From DATFKA01 sp042095835 (lineage in GTDB: Bacteria; Bacteroidota; Bacteroidia; Chitinophagales; Saprospiraceae): 32,712 nt of DNA. How positions within the stretch are numbered: position 1 is the first letter of the stretch; every line of letters starts with the position of its first letter. Made by a program: the position numbers and the translations under genes. The notes below the pieces were generated by a model. That model was not told the origin of the DNA and did not search any database. It was given only the letters and a program-made list of their open reading frames with translations. The stretch covers positions 1 to 32,712 of the forward strand of contig JBELML010000065.1 in assembly GCA_042095835.1 (NCBI GenBank). The letters run 5' to 3'. Positions 1 to 7,848 of this stretch are shown here, piece after piece.

Positions 1-7
1 AATTCAG

Positions 8-46
8 AAGGTCGTATGGCTAGTGCCTACGGCCTTTTGTCTTTTA
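8..46 (+). terminator. rho-independent terminator of a gene left of the window
   Basis: The arms AAGGTCGTATGGC (8-20) and GCCTACGGCCTT (25-36) pair with one G-U wobble and one bulge around a TAGT loop. A T-rich run (TTGTCTTTT) follows. The T-tract is on the plus strand, so it most likely ends a plus-strand gene that lies outside the window. Confidence 0.7.
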
Positions 47-343
47 TACCTCTTTTCTGCTTTACCTAATTAGGGCAAACGCATTAAAATAAGAACTGAA
101 AAAGGAATGCTAATTACTCAAGATTAAGTGCAAAAAAGGTCATAAGTGAAGTGCGGGAAGCCGCCTAGGCATTGTCTGAGCGGAGCGAGTTTGGCTAGGC
201 AAGATTTTTTTGCTTCGTTTTTGTATCGAATGATCCCGAAGTAAATTCGGGAAAGATGCTAGAGCGGTTTTGAATTGGAGTTTCAGTAAGAATTATAAAA
301 AATTGCAGGGTAATTTTTTGGTGCGTTTGCCCTAATACCTTTA
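47..343. other. intergenic region with hairpin repeats, no gene seen
   Basis: No convincing coding frame is present. Two inverted repeats can be seen. One has GCCTAG at 163-168 pairing with CTAGGC at 195-200, around a GAGCGGAGCGAG core. The other is a perfect 7-bp hairpin, TCCCGAA-GTAAA-TTCGGGA, at about 232-250. The phrase 'agggcaaacgcattaaaat' near 72-90 and 'gcgtttgccctaat' near 323-336 share an inverted TAGGGCAAACGC-like segment, so the whole block may be bounded by inverted repeats. It lies at the 3' end of the adhesin gene. Confidence 0.5.
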
Positions 344-3300
344 TTATCGAATCAATAAGACATCTCCTGTCTCCCGAATCACTCGATTATCCAAATACTC
401 AATCTCTGCCATAAAAATATAGACTCCACTATTCATCGGCTCTCCTTTAAGCGTGCCGTCCCAACCAAGCGCTTCTTGTCCAGTAGGAAAATCCTCTTCC
501 TGAAAGACTAATTCGCCCCATCTGTCGTAAATTTTAAGACTAAGTATCCTAGTAGCAGAATCATCTGAATAAATGGTAAAGAAATCGTTCGTTCCATCGC
601 CATTTGGAGAGAAAGCAGTTGGTGTATATATCCTTCTAGCTTTAGATACGGTGACGGTGACCTGATCTACGGCCTCGCAGCCATTCGGGTCTGTAACAGT
701 AACTATATAAGTCGTAGAATTTAGCGGAAGAGATAATGGACTCTGGCAATCATTACAAGTGAGATCTTCGTCATTAGACCAAAGATAGGTCACCGGTAAT
801 CGACTACTTACCGCTTCCAATATAGTCTGATTTCCCAGCTCTACTACCCTATCGGTACTTGTTGCCTCGACCGTCAATAAAGGCGGTTGATCGATAGCAA
901 CCGTATTCCGAATAGCGCAACCTTCAGCATCTCTTAACTCCACTTGGTAGGTTCCAGCAGGAAGGTTTAGAAAAGTGTTCTCCGTTATAAAATCTTGCCC
1001 ATTAATGCTAAAGTCATAGGGAGGTGTTCCTCCACCCCCAAGTATTGTGATTCTTCCACTTTCATCGCCAAAACAAAGTACGTCTTCTGCCAAAACATCA
1101 TTGATAAAGATCGTATCTGGTTGATCTAACTCAAATAAGGTATCTGTTACACAGCCGTTTTCATCGCTTACGGTTAAAGCATAATTTCCGGCACCAATAC
1201 CCGTGATGATAGCTCCATCAGCATTAATATTCCATTGGTAATCATAATCTCCAGTTCCTCCAGTTCCAACCGCTGTCACCGTGGCATCTGTTTCACCAAA
1301 ACAACTCACAGGGTCGATATCAAAATTGATACCCACTGGGTCAGGATCTACAATATCGAACTGGAAATTGCCCAAACATCGATTGGCGTCTCTAATTTGT
1401 ACCGTATACACACCATCTACAATTTCTGTTAAAGAATTCTCATCTTGAAAACCTCGATTATCTTGCCAATCATACTCATAAGGTCCTAGACCATTACTTA
1501 CTACAACTTCAATCGCCCCATCAGGAAAATCAGTACAGCTCGGAGGCGTAATTTGGGTCACCGTCGGATCGAGTTCTAACTCCAGTTCGCGCACCTCAAT
1601 GATCCTTTCGGTTGTACAGTTATTGTCATCAGTGACCGTGACGGCATAATCCCCAACGGTCAAGCTATCAATGAAATTATCGCTGATAAAACCCTCGCCC
1701 TGCCAGTTATATTGATAGGGTGCTTGTGCTCCCATTACACTTAGCGTGATGGCCCCATCTTCTCCTTCGTCACAGGTGGGCATAGTGATATCTGTGGCTA
1801 TAGAGAAGGTATCTGGAGAGCCCACTTCAAAGGTTCTCGAGATGGTACAAGTCGCATTATCTGTAATAGAGACTTCATAAAAGCCTCGTGCCAGGGATCC
1901 GATATCTTCATCGACTGCTCCTGTACTCCATTCTATATCTGATATGCCAAAATCAGAGCTCGCGCTGAGATCAATTGCCCCATCACTGGCATCTGGACAA
2001 GTGGCATTGATAATGGAGGCATCAACCGAGAACTGAGTCTCACAACAGATGACATTCAGGTTCACAATTTCTGAAAGGATACAACCATCGACACTGGTTA
2101 CACTGAGTAACACTTGTTGGATACCAGGGCGATCAAAACTTACATTGAATGGGCCTTCACCATTTGCATCTCTCCTACTCGCATTGGGGCCAAAATCCCA
2201 AGTCCAGTCCACAATTCCACCTTCAAAAAAGGAAGCATCCGTAATTTGGATTTCTTGGCCAACACAGGCGGCCGTTTGCCCTAGGTCAATTAGGTTGGTA
2301 CTGAAATCAATATCTGGGCCTCTGAAAGTACCCGTACCTCCGAACTCCAGCGTGAAACCATTCCCGCTGTCCGTGAAATTGAGGACCACCAATGCGTAGG
2401 CTCGCCCTGCTACCATGTCTATCGGCCGGATGTAGTTATTGTCATCTGGGTCACAGCCACAATTTTCCCGTTCATCGTTTTCTCCTTCTCGTAATCCTGT
2501 ACTACCTACACAAACTCTCCAGGTAGCGCCGGTTTCATCACCTGTATTTCTACCAGAGAGCATAATTCTTAATGGGCGCTTATCCGAACAATCATTTAAA
2601 CCATTGGGCAGCTCATAGAGTACAAAGTCTAAATCATCATCAGGATCAATGGGCAGAATATCAAAGTCCAAAGTCCCAGGGTCCTCACATATCCATTTAA
2701 ACCAAGTGGATTGTACCTCAACCACAGGGGAACCATTCTGACAAAAGATATCTGTAATCTCGTTCGGTACATTACCTGCTGTCAGTACGGAGGGGAGAGT
2801 GAAAGGACTTTTATCACACAATACCAAACCCGGTTCGCAGTCACTAGATACATTCGGGATAGCATTAAAATTATTGATACAGAGCTGGAAAGTTCCTCTT
2901 CGTTCGGCAGCTGCACTGACTCTGATATAATAATCTTGGCCAATGGTTAGATTGCCAGTGATCGATTGTGCGGTAGTTGCCACTCCTAGTGGGGAGGTAC
3001 AATTGGCCTCCGTGAGGTTGCCGCAAGCACCAGTATAGATAGTAAATTGAGGAGTACGAATGTTTCCGCCTGAATTGTTGAGCTCTGCGCCTCTGACCGA
3101 AATACTGACATCTGTTGCTTGGGCAGTAAAGACAAACCAAACATCAAAAAAGTCAGTTGCTGGAAAGCAATTGGGACCTTCCAAGGCAGATTGAGTGGCG
3201 TTTTGGTTGCTAAATTCAGCTGGATCAGAGCAGTAATTACTTACTTCATCTATTCGGATCGCGTCGATACACTCATCGTTATTTTGTGCAATTGCTAGTA

Positions 3301-3346
3301 TGGGGAATAATAATAGAAACAAAAAAGTAAACGTTCTTTGTTGCAT
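344..3346 (-). CDS. secreted SprB-repeat adhesin with T9SS type B (CHU_C) sorting domain
   Basis: This 1000-residue protein starts with a clear Sec signal peptide (hydrophobic FLFLLLFPILAIA, cut near AQ, residues 20-21). Residues 25-340 are Cys-rich and not recognised as a named domain. A PKD-like domain spans about 345-432 (WTWDFG). Five SprB-type repeats follow at about 443-508, 517-586, 596-667, 674-742 and 750-820, each built around a C...DG-I motif and ending in a YxVxVxDxxxC strand. The C-terminus (905-1000, with PTAFSPNGDGTNDFF, YDRWGELVF and GWDG) is the gliding-motility-associated domain that sends cargo through the type IX secretion system and anchors it at the cell surface. By family it is a surface adhesin or matrix protein; its ligand cannot be told. 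The frame is intact and the start ATG directly precedes the signal peptide. It is monocistronic as far as visible. Confidence 0.93.
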   Translation of the reverse strand: MQQRTFTFLFLLLFPILAIAQNNDECIDAIRIDEVSNYCSDPAEFSNQNATQSALEGPNCFPATDFFDVWFVFTAQATDVSISVRGAELNNSGGNIRTPQFTIYTGACGNLTEANCTSPLGVATTAQSITGNLTIGQDYYIRVSAAAERRGTFQLCINNFNAIPNVSSDCEPGLVLCDKSPFTLPSVLTAGNVPNEITDIFCQNGSPVVEVQSTWFKWICEDPGTLDFDILPIDPDDDLDFVLYELPNGLNDCSDKRPLRIMLSGRNTGDETGATWRVCVGSTGLREGENDERENCGCDPDDNNYIRPIDMVAGRAYALVVLNFTDSGNGFTLEFGGTGTFRGPDIDFSTNLIDLGQTAACVGQEIQITDASFFEGGIVDWTWDFGPNASRRDANGEGPFNVSFDRPGIQQVLLSVTSVDGCILSEIVNLNVICCETQFSVDASIINATCPDASDGAIDLSASSDFGISDIEWSTGAVDEDIGSLARGFYEVSITDNATCTISRTFEVGSPDTFSIATDITMPTCDEGEDGAITLSVMGAQAPYQYNWQGEGFISDNFIDSLTVGDYAVTVTDDNNCTTERIIEVRELELELDPTVTQITPPSCTDFPDGAIEVVVSNGLGPYEYDWQDNRGFQDENSLTEIVDGVYTVQIRDANRCLGNFQFDIVDPDPVGINFDIDPVSCFGETDATVTAVGTGGTGDYDYQWNINADGAIITGIGAGNYALTVSDENGCVTDTLFELDQPDTIFINDVLAEDVLCFGDESGRITILGGGGTPPYDFSINGQDFITENTFLNLPAGTYQVELRDAEGCAIRNTVAIDQPPLLTVEATSTDRVVELGNQTILEAVSSRLPVTYLWSNDEDLTCNDCQSPLSLPLNSTTYIVTVTDPNGCEAVDQVTVTVSKARRIYTPTAFSPNGDGTNDFFTIYSDDSATRILSLKIYDRWGELVFQEEDFPTGQEALGWDGTLKGEPMNSGVYIFMAEIEYLDNRVIRETGDVLLIR

Positions 3347-3699
3347 AGATTAGAGTTTTCTCTGTAATAGGACAGTATCTAGTTGGTTTTTGCGAGTAGT
3401 TTGCTACAATTTAACGTAAATTTTAACAGCACAAGTGCAAATTGAATTTAGGAAATACAAAAAATCAGGTATCTGTCAAGGAGCTTACAAGCTTAAATTA
3501 ATAAAGTCCTTCATTAAGAAAAGTAGTTGTTCACAATTATCTATAAGTTTTATGAGGGTATCTTTTTCCTCAACTTTTCGTTACATCCTCGATCGATGTA
3601 AATCGATCTGCGGGTGTGCCTCAATTTGAGTAAAAATCTACTCGCTCAAAAACTATATTTTATTATGATCACCTACTTAACTATATTGGGTTTCAATTA
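3347..3699. other. divergent intergenic region, no gene seen
   Basis: This AT-rich spacer lies between the divergent adhesin and ether-lipid synthase genes. It contains a perfect 7-bp hairpin, GATCGAT-GTAA-ATCGATC, near 3590-3607. A weak promoter-like match lies next to the synthase start. A 64-codon frame at 3435-3629 shows no protein-like composition and is not called. Confidence 0.5.
3659..3689 (+). promoter_or_regulatory. possible promoter for the GGGP synthase-rsgA run
   Basis: TTTA at 3659-3662, 19 bases, then TATATTGG at 3682-3689 approximates the Bacteroidota consensus TTTG-N19-TAnnTTTG, with one mismatch in each box. Initiation here would leave almost no leader before the ATG at 3700 and would fit better with translation from the second ATG at 3718. 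TATATTGG also occurs by chance elsewhere in the AT-rich spacers, so this is weak. Confidence 0.25.
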
Positions 3700-4461
3700 A
3701 TGATCCAAAAACCAAACATGCAATCCAGTATCTATCACCAATTTTTGGAAGCCAAACGCCAAAAAAAACTGGCTGTCCTGATTGATCCCGATCAGATGAA
3801 GCTTAGGCATATGGATCATTTACTCCGCTTATTGAGTTCGGTGAAGGTCGATTTTATCATGGTTGGTGGTAGTTTGATTTTGGACGACAGATTGGACGAA
3901 TGTTTGACCCTACTCAAGCAGCATACCGAGTTGCCCTTGATTTTATTCCCAGGAAGCAGTCATCAGGTATCTGCTAAAGCTGATGCCATCCTCTTTTTAT
4001 CCTTGATTTCTGGTAGAAACCCTGAGTATTTGATTGGCCAGCAAGTAGTAGCAGCGCCCTATATCAAAGCAGCTGGGCTAGAAGTCATCTCTACGGGTTA
4101 TATGCTTGTAGAGGGCGGTCAAGCTACTACAGCAAGCTATATGAGTAATTCTCAGCCCATTCCGCGAAATAAAAAAGAAGTGGCTGCTTGTACCGCTATG
4201 GCAGGGGAGATGTTGGGATTAAAAACCCTATATTTAGATGCGGGGAGCGGCGCAAATAGGGCAGTCCCATTTGAAATGACGGCCACGGTGGCAAGCCAAA
4301 TAGAAGTGCCCTTGATCGTAGGAGGAGGCATTCGTAGTCCCGAAAAAGCTTTAGGTCATCTAAGGGCTGGAGCAGATATCATCATGGTAGGTACAGGCAT
4401 CGAGCAAAATCCTGACCTCTTAGGGGAACTATCGGATGCCATTTACCATTTTACACCCTAG
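3700..4461 (+). CDS. geranylgeranylglyceryl/heptaprenylglyceryl phosphate synthase family protein
   Basis: This 253-residue TIM-barrel enzyme belongs to the GGGPS/PcrB family, which joins a long polyprenyl diphosphate to sn-glycerol-1-phosphate and makes an ether-linked lipid precursor. Visible family signatures are the metal-binding IDPDQ (28-32), DFIMVGGS (51-58), LFPGSSHQVS (82-91), the YLDAGSGA strand (178-185), the phosphate-binding IVGGGI (206-211) and GADIIMVGTGIE (224-235). Length and motif order match the group found in archaea and in Bacteroidota. No neighbouring gene makes glycerol-1-phosphate or matures the ether lipid, so the end product is unknown. The ATG at 3718 (residue 7) is an alternative start. 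It probably shares a transcript with rsgA, which begins 59 bases downstream. Confidence 0.9.
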   Translation: MIQKPNMQSSIYHQFLEAKRQKKLAVLIDPDQMKLRHMDHLLRLLSSVKVDFIMVGGSLILDDRLDECLTLLKQHTELPLILFPGSSHQVSAKADAILFLSLISGRNPEYLIGQQVVAAPYIKAAGLEVISTGYMLVEGGQATTASYMSNSQPIPRNKKEVAACTAMAGEMLGLKTLYLDAGSGANRAVPFEMTATVASQIEVPLIVGGGIRSPEKALGHLRAGADIIMVGTGIEQNPDLLGELSDAIYHFTP

Positions 4462-4520
4462 TGATGATTGACTGATAATTACATCACATATCATTATGTC
4501 ACTATATCATAATATAATAA

Positions 4521-5471
4521 ATGCAGGAAGGAGTAGTCATTAAGTCAACGGGGAGCTGGTACAATGTAAGATTAGAAGATGGACGTATCCTACAGTGTAG
4601 AATCGTGGGGAAATTTAGAATGGCTGGAAAAAAGCTAACCAACCCTGTTGCTGTAGGTGACAAAGTAGGGCTAGAGGCTGATCATGAGGAAGGGAAAGGT
4701 ATCATTAAAGTCATTCGAGATCGGGAGAACTATGTAGTCCGGCAATCGCCTCGCAAAAAGCATGACCTTCATCTTTTGGCAAGTAATATTGATCAGGCGG
4801 TGTTGATCATTACGATTGTGCAGCCGAACCTAAAGCAAGGGTTTATTGACCGATTTCTGCTGATGACAGAACCCTATAATATTCCGACTACTATCGTATT
4901 CAATAAATCAGATGTCTATAGCGATGATGATTTGTTAGTCTATAAAGCACTAGATGATATCTATGCGGAGATAGGCTATCAAACCCTCTTGGTTTCTGCT
5001 CAAGAAAAATTCAGAATTGGCGCATTAAAAGAGCTACTCAAAGACAAGGTGACCTTGATCAGTGGCCAGTCGGGGGTAGGAAAATCTAGTATCGTTAATG
5101 CCATCCAACCCGATTTGGGCTTGAAAACTTTGGAGATTTCTGGTTATTCGGGGAAAGGCCAACATACGACTACATTTGCCGAAATGTATCCCTTAGATTT
5201 TGGCGGATATATCATCGATACTCCAGGAATTAAAACATTAAGCTTTAATCATTTTGAACCCTTAGATATTGCGCATAACTTTCGGGAGTTTTTTGAATTA
5301 TCTTCCGATTGCAAATTTGGTGGAAGTTGCTTGCATCGTAATGAACCTAAATGCGCAGTGAAAGCTGCTCTAGAAGATGGCACGGTAAGCGAACTACGCT
5401 ATTTCAACTACCTCACCTTGCTAGAGGAAACAGAGGAGCAAAATTATTGGGAGAGAAATAAAAGTATGTAA
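4521..5471 (+). CDS. rsgA: small ribosomal subunit biogenesis GTPase RsgA
   Basis: This 316-residue, circularly permuted GTPase helps late maturation of the 30S subunit. An N-terminal OB-fold (about 1-75) is followed by the permuted G motifs: G4 NKSD (128-131), an SA motif for G5 (159-160), the P-loop GQSGVGKS (182-189) and G3 DTPG (233-236). Gly-rich switch I lies near 208-217. The C-terminal zinc finger is intact (Cys264, Cys270, His272, Cys278). Length is normal for the family. The 59-base spacer before it is AT-rich and carries a TAGTGA/TCACTA inverted pair, but no terminator. It is followed after 3 bases by a membrane microprotein gene. Confidence 0.96.
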   Translation: MQEGVVIKSTGSWYNVRLEDGRILQCRIVGKFRMAGKKLTNPVAVGDKVGLEADHEEGKGIIKVIRDRENYVVRQSPRKKHDLHLLASNIDQAVLIITIVQPNLKQGFIDRFLLMTEPYNIPTTIVFNKSDVYSDDDLLVYKALDDIYAEIGYQTLLVSAQEKFRIGALKELLKDKVTLISGQSGVGKSSIVNAIQPDLGLKTLEISGYSGKGQHTTTFAEMYPLDFGGYIIDTPGIKTLSFNHFEPLDIAHNFREFFELSSDCKFGGSCLHRNEPKCAVKAALEDGTVSELRYFNYLTLLEETEEQNYWERNKSM

Positions 5472-5474
5472 ATT

Positions 5475-5642
5475 ATGGCCTATAAAAGTAGGAAGCGCAA
5501 TTATAAAAGTCGTAGAGAGAGAATACACGAGCATTGGAGAAACATCCGGATTATGTTCATCTTTGGAATCATCATCTTAGCGGTTCTACTGTTTAAGAAT
5601 AGGATATCCATTTGGACTTATTTTCAGACCTTTTTTTACTAG
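5475..5642 (+). CDS. 55-residue single-pass membrane microprotein
   Basis: An ATG 3 bases after the rsgA stop opens a 55-codon frame ending in TAG. The N-terminal half is strongly basic (MAYKSRKRNYKSRRERIHEH). It is followed by one hydrophobic segment (IMFIFGIIILAVLLF, about residues 26-40) and a short aromatic tail (WTYFQTFFY). The arrangement predicts one membrane helix with the positive side in the cytoplasm. I do not recognise a named family. Tight coupling to rsgA and the clear charge/hydrophobic layout argue that it is real. The basic head could contact RNA, ribosomes or phospholipid; that is inference. It stops 4 bases before the convergent CorC-like gene. Confidence 0.7.
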   Translation: MAYKSRKRNYKSRRERIHEHWRNIRIMFIFGIIILAVLLFKNRISIWTYFQTFFY

Positions 5643-5646
5643 TAAA
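5635..5646. repeat. 12-bp perfect palindrome between convergent stop codons
   Basis: TTTACTAGTAAA spans the TAG of the plus-strand microprotein and abuts the stop of the minus-strand CorC-like gene. It is the only structure in the 4-base space between the two convergent genes. It lacks a GC stem, so it is not an obvious terminator. Confidence 0.4.
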
Positions 5647-6915
5647 CTAGGTGCTGGATTCTCCATCTTGTTCATCCATTTTAATTACGCGCACCATTTC
5701 AATTTTCTTGTCACTCACCATCTCAAAGATGAAGCGGTAACCGTGCATTTCTAGGGTGCTATTCTTCTCTGGGATGGTCTCCGTGGTCATGACTAAATAG
5801 CCGGAAAGCGTATGGTACTCTCCCTCAGGAAAGTCTATAGCTTCGTACTTTTCGTTGAGCTGACTGATTTCTAGGCGACCCGAGAAAAGAAACTCCGTTT
5901 CGCTGATTTGATTTTCAATATATTCTTCTTGGTCGTGCTCATCTTCAATTTCTCCAAACAACTCCTCTAGGATATCTTCGAGTGTGATAATGCCAGACAC
6001 TCCACCGTACTCGTCAACTACACAGGCGATATAGATTCTTTCCCGAATAAACTTGTTCATTAAGTCTGTGACACGCATGACCTCTGGCACAAAAGGAATA
6101 TCCATGATAATCGACCGAATCGACTTGGGATGTTGGAGCAACTGCTGGTGATGTACGTATCCTAGTACATTGTCAATATCGCCATCTGAAACAATAATTC
6201 TAGACAACTTAGTGCTTCGAATCAGTTCTTCTAAAGCGTCTAAATCATCATTGACATCGATGTCCTCAATCTCTGGTCTGGGCACCATAGCTTCTCTTAC
6301 TTTGACCTCTTTCAGGTTGAGTGCTTTACCAAAAAGCTCAGTATCGATTTCCTCTTCTTCATTATTCGATTGAGATTGATTGATAAACTCCTCCAAGTCT
6401 ACTCGAGTAAAGACCTGCTCCGTCTGTTCAATGGGAAACTTGAATACCCTTTTTAATAAAAAATTAGAACCCTTGGTCATAATCCAAGCCAAAGGAGATA
6501 GCAGCCATTGAAAAAACCGGAGTGGAAAAGCCAAGAAGTATAGAATATCATCAGAAAAAAGCCTGAATAAAGTCTTGGGTATAAACTCCCCAAAAATCAG
6601 TACTACAATAGTGACAGTCAGCGTAATAATGAGCAATAATGCAATTTCTCCACTTATAAATTGACTATAAAAAGGATGGAGCACACTCTCCATTAGCATC
6701 GTAAAAATGACCAAGGCTGCATTATTGCCCACAAGCATAGTGCCCAGAAAATTAGCTGGCCGCTCATAAAAGTTGGTGATAATCCTTCCTCGGCGAGTAT
6801 TCCGCTTCTTGATCAGTTCTACCTTCAGTTTATTGGCAGAAACATAGGCAATCTCTGAGCCTGAGAACAGTGCAGATAGTGCAAGAAACAAGAGGATGGA
6901 TAGCGTTAGGATCAT
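5647..6915 (-). CDS. CorC/HlyC (CNNM-CBS) family membrane protein
   Basis: This 422-residue inner-membrane protein has the full domain set. A CNNM/DUF21 transmembrane domain (1-180) carries the conserved N-terminal FSGSEIAYVSAN and GEFIPKTLF (109-117). A CBS pair follows (about 205-320, with VPRPEI and DEYGGVSGIITLEDILEELFG), then a C-terminal CorC_HlyC domain (about 335-412). Relatives are implicated in Mg2+/Co2+ transport and some Bacteroidota members are named GldE, but nothing here decides the substrate. Its ATG overlaps the lptC stop by 4 bases (6912-6915), so the two are translationally coupled. Its stop is 4 bases from that of the convergent microprotein, with no hairpin between. Confidence 0.9.
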   Translation of the reverse strand: MILTLSILLFLALSALFSGSEIAYVSANKLKVELIKKRNTRRGRIITNFYERPANFLGTMLVGNNAALVIFTMLMESVLHPFYSQFISGEIALLLIITLTVTIVVLIFGEFIPKTLFRLFSDDILYFLAFPLRFFQWLLSPLAWIMTKGSNFLLKRVFKFPIEQTEQVFTRVDLEEFINQSQSNNEEEEIDTELFGKALNLKEVKVREAMVPRPEIEDIDVNDDLDALEELIRSTKLSRIIVSDGDIDNVLGYVHHQQLLQHPKSIRSIIMDIPFVPEVMRVTDLMNKFIRERIYIACVVDEYGGVSGIITLEDILEELFGEIEDEHDQEEYIENQISETEFLFSGRLEISQLNEKYEAIDFPEGEYHTLSGYLVMTTETIPEKNSTLEMHGYRFIFEMVSDKKIEMVRVIKMDEQDGESST

Positions 6916-7475
6916 AAGTCGCTATTGTTGAAATCATCGACGATAATAGTACCGTCCGTTGAGGTCATTTTTATTTTGGAAAAATCCTGAGTAGCCTCAA
7001 AGTATTGGGTGAAAATGGTATCTCTGGGTGCTGTAATTACAGAAAACTTATTAGTATAAATCAACTGCTTGCGTTCGTCCCAGATGAGTTCGCTAGTTTC
7101 CAGCATTCTCTTATCTGCACTTTTCCAAACTACACTATCGCGTGCAATAATCCGATCATCCATCTCGTATTGGATGGCATATTTAGCGGTCAGCACACTG
7201 CTCGTAGCTCCCTGTTCGTCATAGAACTCCACGCGTATTCCCTTCGGGAATTCTTTTCGTAGCCGATTCCGCTCCGTATGATTCAACATCAAAGGGCCAG
7301 TAACTTGCACCTTTGTAATAGCAGAATCACTATACAAAAGTCTTACATTCTCCGTCTCCTCCACCAAAGCATCTTCAGGTTTTAGCTCTGGCAGATTAGC
7401 ATCTAAATCTCCTTTACTACAAGTCGTAAGAATGATAAAGATGACTGTAAAAACACTAATATGCTTTATTTTCAT
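6912..7475 (-). CDS. lptC: LPS export system periplasmic lipoprotein LptC
   Basis: This 187-residue protein has a lipoprotein signal (hydrophobic VFTVIFIIL followed by the lipobox LTTC, Cys19). The rest matches Bacteroidota LptC: ENVRLLYSDSA (about 42-52), then alternating beta strands of the LptA/LptC jelly roll with GIRVEFYDEQG, ARDSVVW and the C-terminal ...GTIIVDDF. LptC bridges the LptBFG extractor and the LptA/D bridge that carry lipopolysaccharide to the outer membrane. No other lpt gene is in view. It leads a two-gene unit with the CorC-like gene (4-base overlap), a common order in Bacteroidota. The region upstream is filled by tandem repeats. Confidence 0.87.
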   Translation of the reverse strand: MKIKHISVFTVIFIILTTCSKGDLDANLPELKPEDALVEETENVRLLYSDSAITKVQVTGPLMLNHTERNRLRKEFPKGIRVEFYDEQGATSSVLTAKYAIQYEMDDRIIARDSVVWKSADKRMLETSELIWDERKQLIYTNKFSVITAPRDTIFTQYFEATQDFSKIKMTSTDGTIIVDDFNNSDL

Positions 7476-7493
7476 TTGCTGGGCTATCTATAT

Positions 7494-7735
7494 ATTATGT
7501 GCTATGTGTCAGGTGTCAAGTTAATGAGACCCGGTGCTTCAGCAACGTTGGTCGAATTAATCCCGGCGGAGCGTAAGCGGCTGTCGGGATGCTTTGCTAG
7601 GTATTATGCGCCAAGTGCCAAGTGTCAGATGCCAAGTTAATGAGACCCGGTGCTTCAGCAGCGTTGGTCGAATTAATCCCGGCGGAGTGTAACGGATGTC
7701 GGGATGCTTTGCTATTTATTATGTGCTATGGGGCA
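7494..7735. repeat. two tandem ~116-bp repeats with an internal hairpin and heptad microrepeats
   Basis: The segment starting at CAAGTTAATGAGACCCGG (7517) recurs at 7633, offset by 116 bases, and runs to the GGGATGCTTTGCTA near 7600 and 7716 with few differences. Each unit contains an ATCCCGgC...GTCGGGAT inverted repeat (7560-7590 and 7676-7710) and is preceded by heptads of the form RTGYCAR. Copy 1 has GTGCTAT GTGTCAG GTGTCAA. Copy 2 has GCGCCAA GTGCCAA GTGTCAG ATGCCAA. After copy 2 a new heptad run starts (GTGCTAT GGGGCAG) and ends at the N gap, so a third unit may be hidden there. Confidence 0.85.
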
Positions 7736-7748
7736 GGAACGTCACTAC

Positions 7749-7848
7749 NNNNNNNNNNNNNNNNNNNNNNNNNNNNNNNNNNNNNNNNNNNNNNNNNNNN
7801 NNNNNNNNNNNNNNNNNNNNNNNNNNNNNNNNNNNNNNNNNNNNNNNN
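7749..7848. other. assembly gap of 100 N
   Basis: Exactly 100 N, the usual placeholder for a gap of unknown size. It adjoins the tandem repeats on the left and cuts polA on the right. Any frame read through it is meaningless. The true distance between the repeats and the polA stop is unknown. Confidence 0.99.

Noticed and set aside
3435..3629. 64-codon plus-strand frame upstream of the ether-lipid synthase
   Set aside because: Composition is that of AT-rich spacer and it has no recognisable protein feature.
7485..7520. E. coli-like TTGACA / TAATAT promoter upstream of lptC on the minus strand
   Set aside because: The TTGACA arises from the heptad microrepeat, and Bacteroidota housekeeping promoters use TTTG/TAnnTTTG. 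Chance is the simpler explanation.
7719..7848. polA frame continuing through the N gap to 7719, giving a tail ending VVTFLPHST
   Set aside because: The N run is a placeholder of unknown length, and the tail is a translation of the repeat region.
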